From Alphaproteobacteria bacterium (GTDB lineage: Bacteria; Pseudomonadota; Alphaproteobacteria; Sphingomonadales; Sphingomonadaceae), in assembly GCA_028869975.1 (NCBI GenBank), contig JAGWQR010000375.1, positions 1-8,023 of the forward strand: 8,023 nt of DNA, in the 5' to 3' direction. The notes under the pieces are model-generated. The model did not search any database. It had not been told where the DNA came from and saw only the letters and a program-made list of their open reading frames with translations. Shown here piece by piece: positions 1 through 5,161 of this stretch. The position numbers were made by a program, and so were the translations under genes. Numbering within the stretch: position 1 is the stretch's first letter; every line of letters starts with the position of its first letter.

Positions 1-1195
1 GGTGGCGCAGGCAGTGGCGACGTATGACCAGGCACTGGCGCTCATCCGCGATCAACGCTCCACATTGTTCCCCAGCCTCACCTATAATGGCTCGGCAACA
101 CCGACTGGCACGGTTAACGCCTTTGTTTCCAACCGATACAGCATTGGTGGCGCAGCAAGCTGGGCGCCTGATCTTTTCGGCAAACTGCGCGCCGGGCTGG
201 CGCAGGCCAAATATCAGGCGGGGGCGAGCGCGGCTGATCTTGGCAATGCCATCCTCGCCGCGCAGGCTATGCTTGCGACCGATTATGAACAGTTGCGTGT
301 GCTCGATGCCCAGCGTGTGGTGCAGGCCAAGGCGGTAGAGGCCTATGCCCGTGCGCTCCAAATCACCATCAACCGCTATAATCAGGGGGTGGCGGCGCGG
401 CTCGATGTGCGCCAGGCCGAGAGCCAGCTCCATGGGGCCAGGGCCGATCTGGCCGAGCAGGATCGCCAGCGCGACGTGCTGCAACATGCCATTGCGGTGC
501 TGGTGGGAGAGAATCCCACGCAATTCAGCATAGTGCAGACCGAATATGAGGCACTGGTGCCCGATGTGCCCGCCATTGTACCGAGCGCATTGCTGGAGCG
601 CCGCCCCGACATTGCCTCCGCCGAGCGCAGTATCTATGCCGCCAATGCCAATATCGGCATCCAGCGCAGCGCCTTCTTTCCAGACATGACGATCAGCGCC
701 AATGGCAGCAGTACGGCGGGGGCTGTATCATCGCTGCTGGCGGCATCCACCAATTTCTGGTCATTGGGGGCGAGTGTGGCCGGCACGCTCATCGATTTTG
801 GCGGACGCTCGGCCAAAGTGGCGGAAGCGCGCGCGGCGTATGAAGGCGCGGTCGGCAAATACCGGGCAACGGTGCTCAGTGCCTTCCAGCAGGTTGAGGA
901 TAATCTCACCGCGCAGCGCCAATATGCGCTAGAGGACAAGGAGCGACACGATCAGTCTGTCGCGGCCGATCAGGCGGAATCGATCACCTTCAACCAGTAT
1001 AAGGCCGGGATTGTCGCTTATACCGATGTGATTACCGCGCAAACCACCGCGCTTTCCGCCCGCCAGGCGGCGATCACCGCGCGGAGCAACCGTCAGCAGG
1101 CCGCGATCGCGCTGATCGAGGCGATTGGTGGTGGCTGGCGCGATGCGGCGACGAAGGCGGCGATTACCCCTCCGCCCAATGCTTCAGCAAAGTGA
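1..1195 (+). CDS. Outer-membrane efflux channel protein, NodT/OprM type (5'-truncated by window edge)
   Basis: This is the C-terminal 397 residues of a TolC-like outer-membrane factor, the channel that completes a tripartite (usually RND) drug or metabolite efflux pump across the periplasm. The reading frame is already open at base 2, and the first visible residues resemble the interior of the first helix pair, so the signal/lipobox region and perhaps 60-80 residues lie upstream. Two outer-membrane efflux repeats can be seen. The first has 'WAPDLFGKLR' at fragment residues 54-63 and long Ala/Gln-rich helices to about 170. The second begins at 'LLERRPDIASAER' (197-209) and has 'IDFGGR' (264-269) and the typical ending 'IEAIGGGW' (372-379). 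LLERRPD and the terminal GGGW are hallmarks of the NodT/OprM lipoprotein branch. Its pump partners are not in the window and would be expected upstream. The 3' end overlaps convergent nudC by 32 bp. Substrate cannot be told. Confidence 0.93.
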   Translation, partial: VAQAVATYDQALALIRDQRSTLFPSLTYNGSATPTGTVNAFVSNRYSIGGAASWAPDLFGKLRAGLAQAKYQAGASAADLGNAILAAQAMLATDYEQLRVLDAQRVVQAKAVEAYARALQITINRYNQGVAARLDVRQAESQLHGARADLAEQDRQRDVLQHAIAVLVGENPTQFSIVQTEYEALVPDVPAIVPSALLERRPDIASAERSIYAANANIGIQRSAFFPDMTISANGSSTAGAVSSLLAASTNFWSLGASVAGTLIDFGGRSAKVAEARAAYEGAVGKYRATVLSAFQQVEDNLTAQRQYALEDKERHDQSVAADQAESITFNQYKAGIVAYTDVITAQTTALSARQAAITARSNRQQAAIALIEAIGGGWRDAATKAAITPPPNASAK

Positions 1196-2045
1196 AGGCC
1201 ACGGCATAGAGCGGCGGGGCACCGAAACGCGCATCTTCTGCCCCCGCCAGTGCAGCGCGCACCTCATCCCGGCTCGCCCAGAAAGCGTCCTCGATTTCGG
1301 CGGGTGAGAGTGTCAGCGTGTCACTTTCCACCTCAGCCACACAAGCGAGCATCAATTGCGCGGGGAAGGGCCAGGGCTGGCTGGTAACATAGCGCACGGC
1401 GCACGCCCGCACCCCGGCCTCCTCATACAGCTCGCGCGCCACCGCCTCCTCGACGCTCTCGCCCGGCTCCAGGAAACCGGCGAGAGCTGAATAACGCCCC
1501 ACAGGCCATGTTGCCTGCCGCCCGAGCAGCACGCGTCCGCCATGCTCGGCGAGCATGATGACCACCGGGTCAACGCGCGGGAAATGATCGAGGGTGCACC
1601 CGCAGCAATGCCGCCCCCAGCCGCCCCGGATCACCTGCGTTTCCGCACCGCAGCGCCCGCAAAAGCCATGACGGCCATGCCAGTCGATTAGCGCGCGCGC
1701 AGTACCATAAAGCGCCGCCTGTTCGGTGCTCAATGAGGCGAGCAGCGTCATCAGCCGGGGTGCACGATAGAGCGGCGCGCCCGCTTTGGTTGGCGCAAGC
1801 AGCGCGAAATGACCGACACCATCTGCCAGCCCGAGCAGGATCAGCGGCTGGTCTAGGTGCGCTTCCCCGAGCGCATCCCACACGAGAGCCCCCGCATCAT
1901 CGACCTCGGGGTGGAGATCGGGCAGGCGCAGAACGCGGGCTTTTGGGTCCGCCGCGAGGCTGGATAGCGCCGCCGCATCGGTACGCAGAGGATCGACACG
2001 GTCAAGCGGATAGCCGGTAAAGCCGGGGATATGGGGTGTAATCAT
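1164..2045 (-). CDS. nudC: NAD(+)/NADH pyrophosphatase (Nudix hydrolase NudC)
   Basis: The 293-residue protein should hydrolyse NAD(H) to NMN(H) and AMP; family members also remove NAD caps from RNA in the cytosol. Seen in order: a divergent N-terminal domain (1-120); a four-Cys zinc ribbon with C129-x2-C132 and C147-x2-C150; a complete Nudix box at 190-212 (G190, E196, R204-E205, E208-E209, G211); and the NudC signature 'SQPWPFP' at 222-228. The signature normally ends in Ser two residues later (SQPWPFPxS); here that position is Gln230. The start is ATG at 2045, overlapping the mutY stop as ATGA, because the frame upstream of it is low-quality sequence lying over mutY. There is no clear Shine-Dalgarno, so translation probably depends on coupling to mutY. 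The last 32 bases overlap the convergent efflux gene. Identity is very likely; activity with the altered motif is inferred. Confidence 0.95.
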   Translation of the reverse strand: MITPHIPGFTGYPLDRVDPLRTDAAALSSLAADPKARVLRLPDLHPEVDDAGALVWDALGEAHLDQPLILLGLADGVGHFALLAPTKAGAPLYRAPRLMTLLASLSTEQAALYGTARALIDWHGRHGFCGRCGAETQVIRGGWGRHCCGCTLDHFPRVDPVVIMLAEHGGRVLLGRQATWPVGRYSALAGFLEPGESVEEAVARELYEEAGVRACAVRYVTSQPWPFPAQLMLACVAEVESDTLTLSPAEIEDAFWASRDEVRAALAGAEDARFGAPPLYAVAFTLLKHWAEG

Positions 2046-3067
2046 GACGCTGCCATAGCGCAGCGTGCCGCCTTGGCAAACAGGCTGGGTAGGCCGGCGG
2101 TCTCGATCTTGGCGACGGGCCACCACAGGCCAGCATGAAAATTCTCTGGTGCCGGGCGGGCGAGGAGCATAGCGCGCTGCACTGCCAGATCGAGCGAAAA
2201 ATGGGTGAAGATATGGCGCACGTTGCCCATATTTTGCCAATCCACTCCACGCCAGTCCGCGATCATCGGCGGTGCATCGCCAACGGGCAGCGCGCGCATC
2301 CCACCGAGCAGGCCATTTGTGGGGCGCTCGACCAGCAGCACATGGCCCCCCACCTCGATCCACCAGGCGGTTTCGCGGCGTTCCGGCCTGGGGGCTTTGG
2401 GTGCGTGGACTGGATAGCGGGTAGGGTCGGCGCGGCCCTTGCACGCCCTCGCCACCGGACATTGCCCACATTTAGGCGCACGCGGGGTGCACAGCGTCGC
2501 GCCCAAATCCATGAGCGCCTGTGCATAATCACCCGGGCGCCCGTGCGGTGTGGCGGCTGTGGCGTGGGCGTGCAACTGTACCTCCGCCTGTGAGAGCGGC
2601 GTCTCGATGGCATGAACCCGTGCCATCACGCGTTTGACATTACCATCTACCACCACAGCGCGGGCACCAAACGCAATCGCAGCCATCGCGGCGGCGGTAT
2701 AAGCGCCGATGCCGGGCAGGGCACGCAGCGCCGCCTCATCTGCCGGAAACACGCCGCCATACTCCAGCGCCACCACGCGCGCACATTTGATGAGGTTGCG
2801 CGCGCGAGCATAATAACCGAGCCCCGCCCAGGCCGCCATCACCGCCGTATCATCGGCGGCGGCGAGTGCGGCCACGCTTGGCCAGCGGGTGATGAACGTA
2901 TTGAAATACGGGATCGCCGCCGCCACCGTCGTCTGCTGGAGCATAATTTCAGAGAGCCAGACGCGGTATGGATCGGGCGGCGGCGCACCAGGCGGCGACC
3001 GCCAGGGCAGGGTTCGCGCGTTCGCGTCATAATGGGCGAGCAGCTTTGCGGCGAAACAGGTGGACAT
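2042..3067 (-). CDS. mutY: A/G-specific adenine DNA glycosylase MutY
   Basis: This 341-residue base-excision repair enzyme removes adenine mispaired with 8-oxoguanine, working with the wider GO repair system. Visible elements: 'LPWR' (20-23); 'SEIMLQQT' (39-46) with catalytic Glu40; 'GLGYYARARNL' (82-92); the helix-hairpin-helix 'LPGIG' (117-121); 'VVDGNVKR' (139-146) with catalytic Asp141; the 4Fe-4S ligands C193-x6-C200-x2-C203-x5-C209; and a C-terminal MutT-like 8-oxoG recognition domain from about 230, including 'RHIFTHF' (284-290). The length is normal for the family. I prefer ATG at 3067; a GTG four codons upstream (3079) is possible, but neither has a strong ribosome binding site. It is the first gene of a mutY-nudC unit and is divergent from the DUF721 operon 50 bp away. 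All key residues are intact, so it should be active. Confidence 0.97.
   Translation of the reverse strand: MSTCFAAKLLAHYDANARTLPWRSPPGAPPPDPYRVWLSEIMLQQTTVAAAIPYFNTFITRWPSVAALAAADDTAVMAAWAGLGYYARARNLIKCARVVALEYGGVFPADEAALRALPGIGAYTAAAMAAIAFGARAVVVDGNVKRVMARVHAIETPLSQAEVQLHAHATAATPHGRPGDYAQALMDLGATLCTPRAPKCGQCPVARACKGRADPTRYPVHAPKAPRPERRETAWWIEVGGHVLLVERPTNGLLGGMRALPVGDAPPMIADWRGVDWQNMGNVRHIFTHFSLDLAVQRAMLLARPAPENFHAGLWWPVAKIETAGLPSLFAKAARCAMAAS
2047..2066 (-). promoter_or_regulatory. Hairpin at the mutY/nudC junction, next to the nudC start codon
   Basis: Bases 2047-2053 and 2060-2066 are perfect inverted repeats (ACGCTGC / GCAGCGT) around a 6-base loop. In the minus-strand mRNA the stem ends one base before the nudC ATG and covers the place where a ribosome binding site would sit. 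It lies inside the last codons of mutY, so ribosomes finishing mutY would melt it. A role in coupling nudC translation to mutY is inference; the inverted repeat itself is seen directly. Confidence 0.4.
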
Positions 3068-3075
3068 GGTAAATT
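3046..3075 (+). promoter_or_regulatory. Weak candidate promoter for the DUF721-dsbA-dsbA-smc operon
   Basis: TTGCGG at 3046-3051 and TAAATT at 3070-3075 are separated by 18 bases and point toward the DUF721 gene. They match the sigma-70 consensus at only three and four of six positions. The expected start of transcription would be near 3082, giving a leader of about 35 bases before the chosen ATG. It overlaps the 5' end of mutY. This is the best candidate by eye, not a firm call. Confidence 0.15.
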
Positions 3076-3086
3076 TCACTCGTGAC

Positions 3087-3098
3087 GTGCGGCCGCAC
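3087..3098. repeat. Perfect 12-bp palindrome in the mutY/DUF721 divergent gap
   Basis: GTGCGGCCGCAC is its own reverse complement and sits in the 50-bp gap between the chosen mutY ATG (3067) and the chosen DUF721 ATG (3118). Its position between two divergent units would suit an operator for a dimeric regulator acting on both. It would be coding if the alternative GTG start at 3082 were used for DUF721. GC-rich DNA makes such palindromes by chance, and the GCGGCCGC core also occurs inside both dsbA genes. Confidence 0.35.
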
Positions 3099-3117
3099 CT
3101 CTGCCATAGAGCGCGTC

Positions 3118-3636
3118 ATGCGCAAGGGAAAAACTGATTCAGAAGCGAAAATGCGTAGGGGTAGCGCGCGCGCTGTGGCCGACATCCTGCCCGATATTGG
3201 CGGCACCGCCTTCCGCCGCTTTGGCTTTGTGCAATCGTCGATCGTGTCGCGCTGGGCGGAGATTGTGGGGGAGCAATATGCGGGAATTTGTAGCCCTGAG
3301 TATCTGCGCTTTCCGCAGGGCAAGCGCGCCGAAGGGGTGTTGACCATCCGCGTGGCGAGTGCTCATGCCACGATCATGCAGCATGTGATCCCTGAAATTA
3401 TCGCGCGGGTGAACCGCTTTTTTGGCTATGCGGCTGTGGTGCGTATCATCCTGCACCAGGGAATGATTGAGACGGGCCAGGTGCCAGCGCGCCCCAGGTT
3501 GGAGCGGGTGGCGATCCCCGAGGTGCTGGGCGAGAGCTTGCACTCCGTGGCTGATCCGGAACTGCGTGCGGTGCTCGAATCACTGGCGAGCGGGCTTTCC
3601 GCGAAGCAGGTTGTGGCGGAAGGAAAATTGCGGTGA
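3118..3636 (+). CDS. DUF721 / DciA-family protein, probable replicative-helicase partner
   Basis: A 172-residue basic protein of the DUF721 family, which includes DciA, the helicase operator that replaces DnaC/DnaI in most bacteria. The domain spans roughly residues 17-112: 'ARAVADILPDIG' (17-28), 'SRWAEIVGEQYA' (44-55) with the conserved Trp46, 'SPEYLRFP' (59-66), and the strand-helix block from 'LTIRVAS' (75-81) to 'NRFFG' (99-103). The rest is a looser linker and a short predicted helix ('DPELRAVLESLA', 146-157). Three starts are possible: GTG 3082, ATG 3118 and ATG 3151. I chose 3118 because it gives the usual short N-terminus before the domain; 3151 has a slightly better AGAAG upstream. 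The stop overlaps the next start as GTGA. Family membership is firm; the DciA function is inferred from the family. Confidence 0.85.
   Translation: MRKGKTDSEAKMRRGSARAVADILPDIGGTAFRRFGFVQSSIVSRWAEIVGEQYAGICSPEYLRFPQGKRAEGVLTIRVASAHATIMQHVIPEIIARVNRFFGYAAVVRIILHQGMIETGQVPARPRLERVAIPEVLGESLHSVADPELRAVLESLASGLSAKQVVAEGKLR
3618..3624 (+). promoter_or_regulatory. Ribosome binding site for the first dsbA-like gene
   Basis: GGAAGGA lies 8 bases before the GTG at 3633 and inside the last codons of the DUF721 gene. It decides the start: the GTG shares GTGA with the upstream stop, and the next residues form a good signal peptide. Confidence 0.7.
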
Positions 3637-4394
3637 AGTGTCTTGCACTGGCTGTGCTTGCCCTGTTGAGTATGCCTGTATTTGGGCAACCCGCGCTCAA
3701 GCCCATCGATCAATATGGCACCACGGCGGACAACGGCATCACACATGGCAGCGCCGATGCACCGCTCAAGCTGGTTGAGTATTTCTCGCCAACCTGCCCG
3801 CACTGCAAGCATTTCCATGATGATGCAAATGCCAGCCTGAAAGCGATGATCGCGCAGGGCAAATTGCGTTATGAGGTGCGGCCGCTGCTGCTGCCGCACC
3901 CGCATGATGCGATGCTCGATGTGCTGATCCGCTGCGGAACACCCAAGCAGGGGTTCGCACTGGCTGACATATTCTTCAGGCGGCAGGACGCGATGTTTGC
4001 CATTCTCCAGCGCGCGGCCAAGTCGAAAGCCCTGGTCAGCAGCTGGGAGAAAATGAGCACGACGGCGCTCTCGCTCGATTTTGCGACACGACTGCGTGTG
4101 TATACAGATACGCAGCGGGTGGGAATTTCGACGGCACAAGCGCACAAATGCCTGATGAACGATCAGAATTACCTGGCACTGGGTGAGATTGCGGCGGCGG
4201 CGGACCAGCAGCGTATCAACGGCACGCCGACCTTCTATATCAATAATGCACTGGTGGACATTCCTGAAACCGGCACGTTCTGGACAGCTGTAAAAGCTGC
4301 GCTCGAAACCACCCCGGCTTCTGCGCAAGCTGCTCCATCACTGGCCACAGCGCCTGCCCCCTCCTTACCACAGCCGCGCCAGAAAGGATCCTGA
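3633..4394 (+). CDS. DsbA-like periplasmic thiol:disulfide oxidoreductase (first of a tandem pair)
   Basis: A 253-residue thioredoxin-fold enzyme expected to put disulfide bonds into exported proteins. Residues 1-18 (start GTG, then KCLALAVLALL...) form a signal peptide, probably cleaved after VFG; no lipobox is present, so it should be soluble in the periplasm. The active site is C55-P-H-C58, the same dipeptide as in E. coli DsbA. The cis-proline loop is 'GTPTF' (197-201), with Thr before Pro199. A helical insertion lies between, carrying two more cysteines (C101 and C173) also found in the next gene and possibly a second disulfide. The C-terminus (about 226-253) is an Ala/Pro-rich tail that looks disordered. 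It overlaps the upstream stop (GTGA) and the downstream start (TGATG), so it is translated as part of the operon. No DsbB partner is in the window. Confidence 0.92.
   Translation: MKCLALAVLALLSMPVFGQPALKPIDQYGTTADNGITHGSADAPLKLVEYFSPTCPHCKHFHDDANASLKAMIAQGKLRYEVRPLLLPHPHDAMLDVLIRCGTPKQGFALADIFFRRQDAMFAILQRAAKSKALVSSWEKMSTTALSLDFATRLRVYTDTQRVGISTAQAHKCLMNDQNYLALGEIAAAADQQRINGTPTFYINNALVDIPETGTFWTAVKAALETTPASAQAAPSLATAPAPSLPQPRQKGS
3877..3901 (+). repeat. 25-bp direct repeat, copy 1 (inside the first dsbA-like gene)
   Basis: These 25 bases are identical to 4713-4737. They encode the segment around 'RPLLLPHP' in both proteins, in the same frame. The repeat reflects common ancestry or gene conversion between the two genes; the copies are 836 bp apart, so recombination between them would fuse the genes in frame into one. 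Confidence 0.85.
4383..4388 (+). promoter_or_regulatory. Ribosome binding site for the second dsbA-like gene
   Basis: AAAGGA lies 5 bases before the ATG at 4394, within the last codons of the preceding gene, and supports that start at the TGATG junction. Confidence 0.7.
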
Positions 4395-5158
4395 TGCTGT
4401 TCAAACCTCTCCCCCTCATCGCACTTGCAGCGCTCGTGCTGGCCGGTTGCAATGCGTCGAACAATGCTTCGGCACCATCAGGCAGTGGGCCCGCGCAGCC
4501 CCTCGCGGCCGCTGTCACCGCCCCGAACGGGCAGGACTGGCTCACCACCTATGCCGCCACGCCCGATGGCGGATTTGTGAAGGGCAACCCCAATGCGGCG
4601 GTGAAGCTGGTTGAGTATTTTTCGCCAAGCTGCCCGCATTGCAAGCTGTTCGCCAACGGTGCGCGGGCCGGAATCAACGCGGCAGTGTCGAGCGGACGGA
4701 TGTCGTATGAGATGCGGCCGCTGCTGCTGCCGCACCCTTATGATCCGGCGGCCGATGTGCTGTTGCGCTGTGGTGGCGGGGCAACATTTTTCCCGCTTTC
4801 GGAGGCCATGTTCGCCGCGCAGGACAATACGTTCAAAACGCTGGAGGCGATCGACAAGGACAACGCGCCAAAATGGCAGGCGATGCAACCCGAAGCGGCT
4901 TATGCCGACATGGCCGACAAACTGGGTCTGATTTCGATGGCGCAGCAGTTCGGGATGACGACGGACAAGGCTAAAGCCTGTCTAGCGGACAAGGCCAATT
5001 ATACGGCGCTGCAAAATATTTCGGCGGGCGCGGATAAATATAAAATTACGGGCACGCCTTCGTTCGTCATCAATGGTGCGGCCGTCACATTACCAGACAA
5101 TGTGGAAGCGAGCTGGGATTTGCTCAAGCCCTATCTCCGCAACGCCGGAGCGCTCTGA
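4394..5158 (+). CDS. DsbA-like thiol:disulfide oxidoreductase, predicted lipoprotein (second of the pair)
   Basis: A 254-residue paralogue of the preceding gene with the same thioredoxin fold, but membrane-anchored. The signal sequence ends in a lipobox 'LAGC' with Cys19; Asn at +2 would favour outer-membrane sorting under the E. coli Lol rule, which may not hold here. A Ser/Ala/Pro/Gly-rich linker (20-45) leads to the enzyme domain. The active site is C80-P-H-C83, and the cis-proline loop is 'GTPSF' (220-224) with Thr before Pro222. C126 and C196 match the extra Cys pair of the first copy. The two proteins share whole blocks such as 'LVEYFSP.CPHCK' and 'RPLLLPHP'. It starts with ATG in a TGATG overlap with good ribosome binding sequence. 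Its stop TGA is in the same frame as smc, two codons before the smc TTG. The function is envelope disulfide formation; substrates are unknown. Confidence 0.92.
   Translation: MLFKPLPLIALAALVLAGCNASNNASAPSGSGPAQPLAAAVTAPNGQDWLTTYAATPDGGFVKGNPNAAVKLVEYFSPSCPHCKLFANGARAGINAAVSSGRMSYEMRPLLLPHPYDPAADVLLRCGGGATFFPLSEAMFAAQDNTFKTLEAIDKDNAPKWQAMQPEAAYADMADKLGLISMAQQFGMTTDKAKACLADKANYTALQNISAGADKYKITGTPSFVINGAAVTLPDNVEASWDLLKPYLRNAGAL
4713..4737 (+). repeat. 25-bp direct repeat, copy 2 (inside the second dsbA-like gene)
   Basis: Identical to 3877-3901 and in the same reading frame of the paralogous gene. A shorter shared block (17 identical bases, 3768-3784 and 4604-4620) precedes the active-site codons in both genes. 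Confidence 0.85.
5135..5150 (+). promoter_or_regulatory. Small hairpin covering the only candidate smc ribosome binding site
   Basis: CTCCG (5135-5139) and CGGAG (5146-5150) can pair around a 6-base loop. The GGAG at 5147-5150 is the only Shine-Dalgarno-like sequence before the smc TTG at 5162, with an 11-base spacing. The hairpin lies within the final codons of the second dsbA-like gene, so a ribosome ending there would open it. A role in coupling or limiting SMC synthesis is inference; a 5-bp stem is short. Confidence 0.3.
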
Positions 5159-5161
5159 TCC

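Noticed and set aside
1100..1260. Rho-independent terminator between the convergent genes
   Set aside because: No GC-rich stem followed by a T run on either strand; the coding sequences overlap there.
2046..2471. N-terminal extension of nudC by 142 codons
   Set aside because: The frame is open but lies over mutY on the same strand, has Arg/Pro/Gly-rich nonsense composition, and NudC homology begins only near the ATG at 2045.
3426..4328. 300-codon open frame antisense to the DUF721 and first dsbA-like genes
   Set aside because: It has Arg/His/Cys-rich composition, no recognisable domain, and mirrors strong genes on the other strand; typical of GC-rich DNA.
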